Of a stretch of DNA of 64,000 nucleotides, positions 1-6,728 are shown piece by piece. The DNA is from Burkholderiaceae bacterium (GTDB taxonomy: Bacteria > Pseudomonadota > Gammaproteobacteria > Burkholderiales > Burkholderiaceae_C). Position 1 is the stretch's first letter. The number at the start of each line of letters is the position of its first letter. The DNA lies in the NCBI GenBank assembly GCA_024235995.1, contig JACKLI010000001.1:558001-622000 (forward strand). Reading direction: 5' to 3'. The translations under genes were made by a program, and so were the position numbers. Below the pieces are notes generated by a model that was given only the letters and a program-made list of their open reading frames with translations, did no database searches and was not told the origin of the DNA.

Positions 1-308
1 GCGATGACAGCCCGGATGCGAGACAGCTCGCGCACCAGCATTTGCTGGGTGAAGGTGGCAATCCACACCGGCACATCGTTCTCCAAGACCGTGCCCTTGA
101 TGTACTTGGGGAAGGCGGGCTTCTGCCGGACGAGCTGCTCGGCAGCGCCCAACACGTCCTGCCAAGCCGGCAGCGCCGGCCTCTGGGGCGTGTCGATGCC
201 CATTGGCGGGTCGCACACCTCCTCTTTGCCATGCTTCGCCATCGTCTGCCGGGCCAGTTTCCTTGCAGCGTCAATCTTGGCCAGCGCGCCCTCGTAATTC
301 TCGTTCAT
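1..308 (-). CDS. Hypothetical protein, C-terminus outside window
   Basis: A minus-strand reading frame starts at the ATG at 308 and stays open to the window edge (102 codons seen). A GAGG ribosome-binding site lies just upstream. The protein begins MNENYEGALAKID and is mostly charged and helical, with no signal peptide or membrane segment. I do not recognise a family. Its ATG overlaps the TGA of a possible 22-codon membrane peptide gene (ATGA overlap), and a 140-aa hypothetical gene lies immediately upstream on the same strand, so the three probably form one transcript. The type of gene (short, plasmid- or phage-like) gives no function. Confidence 0.6.
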   Translation of the reverse strand, partial: MNENYEGALAKIDAARKLARQTMAKHGKEEVCDPPMGIDTPQRPALPAWQDVLGAAEQLVRQKPAFPKYIKGTVLENDVPVWIATFTQQMLVRELSRIRAVI

Positions 309-373
309 AGCAGGAACCTCAGGATGAACCACGCGCAGTACAGGGCTGCGCAGATGAAGAAAAAGGCAGTCAA
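305..373 (-). CDS. Possible 22-residue membrane peptide
   Basis: Between two larger minus-strand genes there is a short open frame with a TTG start at 373 and a GAGAAG Shine-Dalgarno-like sequence five bases before it. It encodes about 22 residues, nearly all hydrophobic or aromatic (core AFFFICAALYCAWFILRF), enough for one membrane span. Its TGA overlaps the ATG of the next gene (ATGA), as in translationally coupled genes. The TTG start is an inference. It could instead be an untranslated spacer that happens to be open. Confidence 0.35.
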   Translation of the reverse strand: MTAFFFICAALYCAWFILRFLL

Positions 374-374
374 T

Positions 375-797
375 TCACTTCTCTCGGACCAAGACTTGAG
401 CCGCCCGGAGAACCTCGCGTGCGAAGGTGCTGGGCAGGATATTCCCCGCCGCATCGAACGACCGACCCAAGCAGTCGGCCACATCTTGGTCCGTCAGCCG
501 AGGCATCCGGTCATCGCATCCGTTCGCGCAGGAGCCCGTCTCGTTGCAGTAGTCTGCGTGCGGACATGGGCCGGTGGTCGCCTCGCCGTGATGCCACAGG
601 AATGCGCAGTAGGCCGCCACATCCAGTGGGTCCCCTTTTGCAACGTGCTTCCGCAGTTCCTTGCGACACTCGCCCATCCAGTCGTCAGTCGCCCACCCGT
701 CGGAGTAGCCGTACTTCTCCTCTGCGGCGGCGAGTTTTTCCTTCAGAGCTGCGGCGAACCGGTCCACAAGGGCGGCGGTCTTAGGATGCAGTTTCAC
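375..797 (-). CDS. Hypothetical protein, 140 aa
   Basis: This minus-strand gene starts at a GTG at 797, preceded by an AAAGGAAA ribosome-binding site; an in-frame GTG at 815 is less well placed. The soluble protein has several cysteines and histidines in the middle (segment CPHADYCNETGSCANGC, about residues 77-93) that could bind a metal, followed by a charged helical C-terminus. I do not recognise the family. It is the first gene of a small minus-strand group whose promoter would lie in the gene-free stretch to its right. It is probably plasmid accessory DNA. Confidence 0.6.
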   Translation of the reverse strand: MKLHPKTAALVDRFAAALKEKLAAAEEKYGYSDGWATDDWMGECRKELRKHVAKGDPLDVAAYCAFLWHHGEATTGPCPHADYCNETGSCANGCDDRMPRLTDQDVADCLGRSFDAAGNILPSTFAREVLRAAQVLVREK

Positions 798-1612
798 TTG
801 GTTTCCTTTCCACACGAAAATCCGACTCAGGAGGATACTGCATGGTCACCTGTTCCACAAGTTATTCCGGAGAGCCAAAATTTTCTGTTCATGCGAACGC
901 TCTGAAATGAATGCGGACGCATGTCCCTGTGCGGGTGCAGGCCCGCAAGGGTTGTGGAAAAGATCAAGAACAAACCGACAGCAGTGCCGGGTTGAAGATC
1001 AGAAAGATGCTGTGCGACAGCTCGAACGGCGAAACGCAGTTGCGCAAATTTTAGCTGGCCTTGCAGTGGTTGTGCCCCAAAGCCGCCCACCATCGGGTGC
1101 TCACATGCAAACCCGGTTTGCTTATCTCCAGGGGCCAAGCCTGCACCGCCGAGTCGCTGCTCAAAATTTCAGCAATCCAATGAAGTCGCTGTGTTTTCGG
1201 GGCTTGGGGCTTGTTCCGGCCGACCTCGGGCGGGAGTTATCCACAGAAGATCCGGATAACTCGCGTTTGACGTTTACACCGTGCGCGAACAGGTGCGGAG
1301 GGGATCGCGAGGTTCTCCAAAAACGCTGGTACCATCGCGGCTCGTTTCGCCCTCTGGGTGTTACTGCGGCTCCACGGACCGCCTATATACATATGCCTCG
1401 CATTTCGGTGCGATGACCGTCAAGCCGGGATTCATTGGCAAAGACATCGTGCTCTGCCTGCACCTGCAAAGGTGGTAAACGCTCTTCTTTTCATCGTCAG
1501 CGTGTCTTGTACATGCTGGCCCGGCCAAGACCGCCTTGAGTCGAATTTGATGCAGCTTCGGTTTGCATTGGGTTCTCCAACGCCGGCGGTCTAAGCTGTC
1601 TTGCATTGACCC
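798..1612. other. Gene-free stretch upstream of minus-strand genes
   Basis: About 815 bases without a convincing gene. Open frames exist on both strands, but none has a good ribosome-binding site or a recognisable protein. The stretch holds a 9-bp inverted repeat around 1234-1262 containing a DnaA-box-like sequence, and it ends abruptly at an IS30-family element. It may contain the promoter for the minus-strand genes at 1-797. Confidence 0.4.
1234..1262. repeat. Inverted repeat with DnaA-box-like core
   Basis: Perfect 9-bp arms GAGTTATCC (1234-1242) and GGATAACTC (1254-1262) are separated by 11 bases. The left arm runs into TTATCCACA, which fits the DnaA-box consensus TTATNCACA. It could be an operator or part of a replication or partition site. 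No rep gene or iteron array is next to it, so the role is unknown. Confidence 0.4.
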
Positions 1613-2723
1613 GGCGATCTCAACTCTGAAGTGCAACACCAGTGGTTGAGAATCAATGAATCGTAGCCGAATCTTTCTCGCTGATGGCCGTCATGATGCG
1701 CTTGAAAGCTTGGTAGGGACTGTCCCATCCCAGCGTCTGCCTGGGTCGGTTGTTCATCAAGTCGGCAATCGAGTCCAGCGCATCTTGGTCATGCACCGAC
1801 AGATCGGTGCCCTTGGGCAGGAACTGGCGCAGCAATCCGTTGGTGTTCTCGCAACTGCCCTTTTGCCAAGGACTGTGCGGATCGCAAAAGTACACCTTCA
1901 CGCCCGTGGCCTCACTGAGCGCCTTGTGCCGCGCCATCTCCCGACCCTGGTCGTAGGTGAGCGTTTTGCGCAGCGGCGCAGCCACCGCATTGAGCTTGGC
2001 CGAGAACGCCGCCAGCGCACTTTCTGCCGTGCTGCTCTGCATCTTGCACAGCAGCACAAGACGCGTTGTACGCTCCACCAGCACACCGACCGCAGACTGG
2101 TTGCCCGCACCCTTGATCAGATCGCCCTCCCAGTGCCCGGGCATCAGGCGGTCTTCGATCTCGGGCGGGCGCACATGGATGCTCACCATGTCAGGGATCT
2201 TCCCTCGTCGATCCTGGCCCGCAGAGCGGGGCCTGCGCGTGCTCTTGCCTTGGCGCAGCAAGGCGATGAGCTGGCGGCGCAGCTCCCCGCGTGGGTAGGC
2301 GTAGATGGTGTCGTAGATCGTCTCGTGCGAGACGTGCCAGGCGGGCTCATCGGGATGCATGCGCCTGAGTGTGCTGGCAATTTGCTGTGGCGACCAGCAC
2401 CAGCTGAGCAGCGTGCAAACCGTCTGCCACAAAGCGCCATCGGCATGCAGCTTGGGCAAGGGTCGGGCATCGATGCGGCGCTTCAGATATGCGTGGTGGG
2501 CGCTGCTGCTGGCGTAGCCGCTATCGCTGCTGTTGCGCCGCAGTTCGCGACACAGGGTGCTGGGGCTGCGCCCCATCAGTCGCCCCATGGCCCGAAGGCT
2601 CCAGCCTTGCTGGTGCAGCGAGCTCAGCGTCATGCGCTCTTCAGCCTGCAGTTGTTTGTATCGTGTTCCCATCGGTGCAACTTACCTCATGTGAGGGTGT
2701 TGCACTTCAAAATTGAGATCGCC
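1613..2723 (-). mobile_element. IS30-family element, copy 1 (1111 bp)
   Basis: Complete element with ends GGCGATCTCAA and TTGAGATCGCC, the same length and transposase as the copies at 5370, 9373 and 28797 but in the opposite orientation. The flanking trinucleotides are CCC on the left and ATG on the right, so unlike the other three copies it has no 3-bp target duplication. That suggests it is a product of recombination between copies, or that flanking DNA was deleted after insertion. Confidence 0.93.
1653..2672 (-). CDS. IS30-family transposase (copy 1)
   Basis: A 339-aa DDE transposase. The N-terminus carries a helix-turn-helix typical of the IS30 family (residues about 8-42, with GWSLRAMGRLMGRSPSTLCREL). 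The catalytic core starts around residue 175 (PGHWEGDLIKG, first Asp), continues through TYDQGREM (second Asp) and ends in the SCENTNGLLRQFLPKGTDL block with the Glu. It is intact and identical in translation to the three other copies, so it is probably functional. It reads toward the left end of the window. Confidence 0.95.
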   Translation of the reverse strand: MGTRYKQLQAEERMTLSSLHQQGWSLRAMGRLMGRSPSTLCRELRRNSSDSGYASSSAHHAYLKRRIDARPLPKLHADGALWQTVCTLLSWCWSPQQIASTLRRMHPDEPAWHVSHETIYDTIYAYPRGELRRQLIALLRQGKSTRRPRSAGQDRRGKIPDMVSIHVRPPEIEDRLMPGHWEGDLIKGAGNQSAVGVLVERTTRLVLLCKMQSSTAESALAAFSAKLNAVAAPLRKTLTYDQGREMARHKALSEATGVKVYFCDPHSPWQKGSCENTNGLLRQFLPKGTDLSVHDQDALDSIADLMNNRPRQTLGWDSPYQAFKRIMTAISEKDSATIH

Positions 2724-2989
2724 ATGTGTTCGTCAAAGCTGCAGCCCGGGTCAACAACCGGGCCGAGAATAGTCATCAGCCAACACGCGAACGCGAACGG
2801 CGCATGAAAGGCTTTCGCTCGCCAGGACGAACGCAAACATTCCTGTCCAGCTTCGGACCGATCCGACAGCATTTCGCCATCAAGCGCCACCAACTCGGCG
2901 CTGTGCGCTATCGTAATCAACTCGCCAGACGCTTCGCTATCTGGCATCTCGTCACTGGCGTTACCCAAAATCCGTCTACCGCAGTCTGA
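2724..2989 (+). pseudogene. IS6-family transposase, C-terminal fragment
   Basis: Directly after IS30 copy 1, a plus-strand frame encodes the last 80 or so residues of an IS6-family transposase. The marker is the NNRAENSHQPTRERERRM block, which follows the catalytic Glu region, then the FKSPGR-like helix. The N-terminal half and catalytic Asp residues are missing, removed at the IS30 junction. A separate N-terminal fragment of the same family lies just to the right on the opposite strand, so this is scrambled remains of at least two IS6 copies. Confidence 0.75.
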
Positions 2990-2997
2990 GCACCATT

Positions 2998-3315
2998 TCA
3001 CCAGCTCTCACTTCGCCAATACGGCGTTAAGTTGACAAGGCCCTTCACATATGTCTCGTCGACGCGCCAAGCGGAGCCGGCTGCAGTGGCATACCGGTTC
3101 CAGCGTTTCTCGAACTCGGGAACGAAGCGCTGCACCCAACGCAGGATGGTTGTATGCGCGACAGTCAAACCGCGCTCGGCCATCATTTCCACCAGATCGC
3201 GCGATGAAAGCTTGAAGCGCAAGTACCAGCGCACACACAGAATGATGATCTCCCGCTCAAAGTGTCTGCCCTTGAACAGCTCTTCGATGGTCTTGCGCTT
3301 GGCCATGTCAGTCAA
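2998..3315 (-). pseudogene. IS6-family transposase, N-terminal fragment
   Basis: This minus-strand frame encodes residues 1 to about 93 of an IS6-family transposase: MAKRKTIEELFKGRHF, the helix-turn-helix (RDLVEMMAERGLTVAHTTI) and the first catalytic Asp region WRVDETYVKG. After that the sequence leaves the family and stops within about 13 codons, so the gene is truncated. It faces the C-terminal fragment at 2724-2989 head-on. The remaining IS end would be near the GGTTGTGGTGCAAAT sequence (minus strand) around 3355. Confidence 0.75.
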
Positions 3316-3368
3316 ATCGACCGATTCTAACCGATGCCGCTATTTGCACCACAACCGTCGTGTGGTGG

Positions 3369-3424
3369 TTGACAGCTTGAGGTACACATGCCATCATTTA
3401 TTATAAATAAATGATGTTTATTAT
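3369..3424 (+). promoter_or_regulatory. Palindrome and promoter elements upstream of dioxygenase
   Basis: TTGACA at 3369-3374 resembles a -35 element. A near-complete palindrome follows at 3393-3415, with arms ATCATTTATT and AATAAATGAT and a 3-base spacer. A TATTAT that could serve as a -10 element lies at 3419-3424. The palindrome is very AT-rich compared with its surroundings and sits where an operator for the dioxygenase operon would be. It could bind the IclR-family regulator encoded at 8224-9021, which is an inference. The TTGACA is too far from the TATTAT to form a standard pair. Confidence 0.45.
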
Positions 3425-3432
3425 ACCTAAAC

Positions 3433-3474
3433 GGAGAACGCAATGGATCATGTGGAGAACGCAATGGATCATGT
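3433..3474 (+). repeat. Tandem 21-bp duplication of ribosome-binding site and start codon
   Basis: Two perfect adjacent copies (3433-3453 and 3454-3474) of a unit beginning GGAGAACGCAATGG. Each copy contains a GGAG ribosome-binding site and an ATG seven bases later. Because 21 is divisible by three, both ATGs (3443 and 3464) are in frame with the dioxygenase gene, so the repeat adds seven residues to the longer form. Confidence 0.9.
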
Positions 3475-4696
3475 CAGTCCCTGGGCTACTGCCCCTAAGC
3501 TTCCGTCTACGCACTATGTAGATAACCGAATCTATACGGATCCGGTGATTTTCGAGGAAGAGCGAGAGAAAATCCTGGCTGCAACGTGGCGGCTTGTCTG
3601 TCACGAATCGGAACTGCCAGAACCCGGCGACTACCGGGCGAAGGAAATCGCCGGGGTACCGGTTGTCATCCTGCGCAGCGAGGACCGGTCGATTATGGCG
3701 TTCTTTAACGTTTGCCCACACCGGGGCGCGCGCCTAGTGCGCGACGAGCGTGGAAATGCGAAGAAGGGCCTGCAGTGCCTTTATCATCTATGGACGTTTG
3801 CGCTCGACGGTAAGTGCACAAGCATCACCCGAAGCAAGGGATATGACGGCTGCAGTCTGAAAAAAGACGACGTTGGACTGCGCTCTGTCCGAACGGAAAT
3901 CTTCTGCGGCATGGTGTTCGTTTGCCTGAAGGACGACGTGCCACCACTCGAGCAATTCTTGGGTGGTATGGCGGACCATATGAAGACCCACCTTGGCCAG
4001 GAAGAGCTTGAGGTATTCCATTACCATCGCGCGATCATCAATACGAACTGGAAGCTCTTCGTAGACAACAACTCCGAGCTCTATCATGAATTCCTGCATG
4101 TGCTGAACCGGCGCACCGCCGTCGCACACAAGAGCTATCACGAACGCAATTGGTTGCTTTACCAGAATTCCCACAACATCATTCAGCAGGGTGTAATTCA
4201 CTACGACAGTTACGGGCTGGGGGAGCGGAGCGAGGGCGCATTGCCGGGAATGCAGCCGAACGGCATGGTCGTCATGCTGCTGTTTCCTGACGTGATGCTC
4301 AATATTCGCGCGACCGTGATGCGTATAGACACAATGACGCCACTCGCACCCGGCAAGACCCTCGTCGAATGGCGCGGCGTAGGGCTCAAGTCCGATACAC
4401 CGGACGTCCGCGCAATGCGGATCCAGCACCACAATGAGGTATGGGGACCGGCCGGTCGCAATCTCCCAGAGGATATCGCCGCCGTCGAAACGCAGTGGGA
4501 GACCATGGTCCAGGGTGGATCGCGATACAGCCTCTTTGCCAGGGAAGAAGGGCTGAAACCGCAGGACGATGCCAACCTCCGCGCCTTCTATCAGGAATGG
4601 GGTCGGTGCCTTGGACGCGCGCCGAATGATCCGTTCAGGCACGGTAATGTGGATACCGATGTTTCTCATTCAATAAAGGAGATCACCAATGTCTGA
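3443..4696 (+). CDS. Rieske aromatic dioxygenase, alpha subunit
   Basis: Large subunit (417 aa from the first ATG, 410 from the second) of a ring-hydroxylating oxygenase that would use O2 and electrons from the ferredoxin to hydroxylate an aromatic ring. The Rieske [2Fe-2S] site is CPH (C91, H93) and CLYH (C112, H115). The mononuclear iron site is in NNSELYHEFLH (H215, H219), with the third ligand probably the Asp of EDIAAVE near residue 340. The position just before YH that normally holds the bridging Asp is Glu here (E212). The gene overlaps the beta-subunit gene by 8 bp. The family type (alpha plus beta, ferredoxin, Fe-S reductase) resembles class III systems. The substrate cannot be read from the sequence. 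Confidence 0.9.
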   Translation: MDHVENAMDHVSPWATAPKLPSTHYVDNRIYTDPVIFEEEREKILAATWRLVCHESELPEPGDYRAKEIAGVPVVILRSEDRSIMAFFNVCPHRGARLVRDERGNAKKGLQCLYHLWTFALDGKCTSITRSKGYDGCSLKKDDVGLRSVRTEIFCGMVFVCLKDDVPPLEQFLGGMADHMKTHLGQEELEVFHYHRAIINTNWKLFVDNNSELYHEFLHVLNRRTAVAHKSYHERNWLLYQNSHNIIQQGVIHYDSYGLGERSEGALPGMQPNGMVVMLLFPDVMLNIRATVMRIDTMTPLAPGKTLVEWRGVGLKSDTPDVRAMRIQHHNEVWGPAGRNLPEDIAAVETQWETMVQGGSRYSLFAREEGLKPQDDANLRAFYQEWGRCLGRAPNDPFRHGNVDTDVSHSIKEITNV

Positions 4697-5162
4697 CGTC
4701 GCAAGCCAACTCTTCGAGCGTGAAGCGATACGCGAGCTGATTGCGCGCGTGGGGCGGCTGCTTGACACTAAGGATTTTGCTGCCGTCATCGCTTCCTTTG
4801 CAGAACCGGGGAGCTATGTGTTGCGCGCATACAGTCCCGAGATTGGCAAGGAAATGATTTGGATGTCGGTTAAACGCGCCGAGCTTCTACGCCTGTTGAA
4901 GGAGTCGGCGGAACATGTGCATGACCTGGCCGACCGGACGCATCAGATCACTGTGGATCAAATCAGCCTCGAAAAAGGCGAGGCATTGGCGCGGTCGACC
5001 TTTTCAGTGTTCCGTACTGACATGAAGGGACAGAGCGACCTGTTCGCCGTGGGCCACTATGAGGATCGGCTCGTGAAAAACGGAGACACCTGGCTCATCG
5101 ACAGCCGGACAGTACGGCTCCATACGCGCATGTTCACAGTGCCAACCCCCTTGCCGCTTTAA
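4689..5162 (+). CDS. Rieske aromatic dioxygenase, beta subunit
   Basis: A 157-aa small subunit of the ring-hydroxylating oxygenase, of the usual length for the family and with the cystatin/NTF2-like fold suggested by the helix ELIARVGRLLDTKDFAAVIASF followed by beta-strand segments. It is structural and has no cofactor ligands. The start overlaps the end of the alpha gene within AAAGGAGATCACC, so the two are translationally coupled and presumably assemble as a hexamer. The Rieske ferredoxin gene follows after 11 bases. Confidence 0.88.
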   Translation: MSDVASQLFEREAIRELIARVGRLLDTKDFAAVIASFAEPGSYVLRAYSPEIGKEMIWMSVKRAELLRLLKESAEHVHDLADRTHQITVDQISLEKGEALARSTFSVFRTDMKGQSDLFAVGHYEDRLVKNGDTWLIDSRTVRLHTRMFTVPTPLPL

Positions 5163-5369
5163 CGAGATAACTGATGAATACGCAACCGATCAAGCTATGT
5201 GCCAGGACCGACATTCCGGAGGGTGAGATGATCGAAATGTCCGTCCCGGGCACTGACAACAGCCTGCTCTTGGTCTCTACCAAAGGAGCAATCCGTGCCT
5301 TCCAGAACAAGTGTCCACATATGGACATCCCGCTTTGCCAAGGCGCCTTTGATGGTGAAGTAATCACTT

Positions 5370-6480
5370 GGCGATCTCAATTTTGAAGTGCAACACCCTC
5401 ACATGAGGTAAGTTGCACCGATGGGAACACGATACAAACAACTGCAGGCTGAAGAGCGCATGACGCTGAGCTCGCTGCACCAGCAAGGCTGGAGCCTTCG
5501 GGCCATGGGGCGACTGATGGGGCGCAGCCCCAGCACCCTGTGTCGCGAACTGCGGCGCAACAGCAGCGATAGCGGCTACGCCAGCAGCAGCGCCCACCAC
5601 GCATATCTGAAGCGCCGCATCGATGCCCGACCCTTGCCCAAGCTGCATGCCGATGGCGCTTTGTGGCAGACGGTTTGCACGCTGCTCAGCTGGTGCTGGT
5701 CGCCACAGCAAATTGCCAGCACACTCAGGCGCATGCATCCCGATGAGCCCGCCTGGCACGTCTCGCACGAGACGATCTACGACACCATCTACGCCTACCC
5801 ACGCGGGGAGCTGCGCCGCCAGCTCATCGCCTTGCTGCGCCAAGGCAAGAGCACGCGCAGGCCCCGCTCTGCGGGCCAGGATCGACGAGGGAAGATCCCT
5901 GACATGGTGAGCATCCATGTGCGCCCGCCCGAGATCGAAGACCGCCTGATGCCCGGGCACTGGGAGGGCGATCTGATCAAGGGTGCGGGCAACCAGTCTG
6001 CGGTCGGTGTGCTGGTGGAGCGTACAACGCGTCTTGTGCTGCTGTGCAAGATGCAGAGCAGCACGGCAGAAAGTGCGCTGGCGGCGTTCTCGGCCAAGCT
6101 CAATGCGGTGGCTGCGCCGCTGCGCAAAACGCTCACCTACGACCAGGGTCGGGAGATGGCGCGGCACAAGGCGCTCAGTGAGGCCACGGGCGTGAAGGTG
6201 TACTTTTGCGATCCGCACAGTCCTTGGCAAAAGGGCAGTTGCGAGAACACCAACGGATTGCTGCGCCAGTTCCTGCCCAAGGGCACCGATCTGTCGGTGC
6301 ATGACCAAGATGCGCTGGACTCGATTGCCGACTTGATGAACAACCGACCCAGGCAGACGCTGGGATGGGACAGTCCCTACCAAGCTTTCAAGCGCATCAT
6401 GACGGCCATCAGCGAGAAAGATTCGGCTACGATTCATTGATTCTCAACCACTGGTGTTGCACTTCAGAGTTGAGATCGCC
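5370..6480 (+). mobile_element. IS30-family element, copy 2 (1111 bp)
   Basis: Ends GGCGATCTCAA and TTGAGATCGCC, flanked by a perfect 3-bp target duplication CTT (5367-5369 and 6481-6483). It is inserted inside the Rieske ferredoxin gene. The transposase inside is identical in translation to those of the other three copies. Confidence 0.97.
5421..6440 (+). CDS. IS30-family transposase (copy 2)
   Basis: Intact 339-aa transposase with N-terminal helix-turn-helix and the DDE core (PGHWEGDLIKG, TYDQGREM, SCENTNG). It reads in the same direction as the dioxygenase operon it interrupts. Transcription entering the reductase gene could come from inside or across the IS. Confidence 0.95.
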   Translation: MGTRYKQLQAEERMTLSSLHQQGWSLRAMGRLMGRSPSTLCRELRRNSSDSGYASSSAHHAYLKRRIDARPLPKLHADGALWQTVCTLLSWCWSPQQIASTLRRMHPDEPAWHVSHETIYDTIYAYPRGELRRQLIALLRQGKSTRRPRSAGQDRRGKIPDMVSIHVRPPEIEDRLMPGHWEGDLIKGAGNQSAVGVLVERTTRLVLLCKMQSSTAESALAAFSAKLNAVAAPLRKTLTYDQGREMARHKALSEATGVKVYFCDPHSPWQKGSCENTNGLLRQFLPKGTDLSVHDQDALDSIADLMNNRPRQTLGWDSPYQAFKRIMTAISEKDSATIH

Positions 6481-6616
6481 CTTGTACAGAACATCTTTGG
6501 CAGTTCGACGCACAGACGGGCGCCGGGATTGAACCCGAGGACGCAAAACTGCAACAGTATCCTGTGAGCGTCATCGGCGACGAGGTGTTCGTCGAACTCC
6601 CGGAAGCGGCCGAGTA

Positions 6617-6658
6617 ATTGCCTGGTCTTGCCGGATAGAACCAGCAAGACCAGGCAAT
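6617..6658 (+). repeat. Perfect 14-bp stem-loop between ferredoxin and reductase genes
   Basis: Arms ATTGCCTGGTCTTG (6617-6630) and CAAGACCAGGCAAT (6645-6658) are perfectly complementary around a 14-base loop. The left arm begins inside the ferredoxin stop codon. No T-run follows, so it is unlikely to be a simple intrinsic terminator. It could be an mRNA-stabilising or processing element that sets different expression of ferredoxin and reductase. Confidence 0.75.
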
Positions 6659-6728
6659 AAAGGCGGATATCGCCCATTTCTTTCCGCACTAGTGGAATCC
6701 TCATCACCAACTGCCGGACTCTCGACTA

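Larger units (their letters stand above)
5174..6617 (+). pseudogene. Rieske-type ferredoxin split by IS30 copy 2
   Basis: The first 65 codons (5174-5369) and the rest (6484-6617) flank an IS30-family insertion. Removing the IS and one copy of its CTT duplication restores a continuous frame of about 109 codons. It contains both cluster-binding motifs, CPH in NKCPHMD and CTEH in VITCTEHLW, and ends EAAE. The ferredoxin would carry electrons from the reductase to the oxygenase. As it stands, the reading frame runs 15 or so bases into the IS and stops after losing the second motif, so no functional product is expected. This is the only ferredoxin gene in the cluster. Confidence 0.88.

Noticed and set aside
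798..1612. Possible plasmid replication origin
   Set aside because: Only one DnaA-box-like site and no iterons, AT-rich block or rep gene nearby. The evidence is too thin for an origin call.
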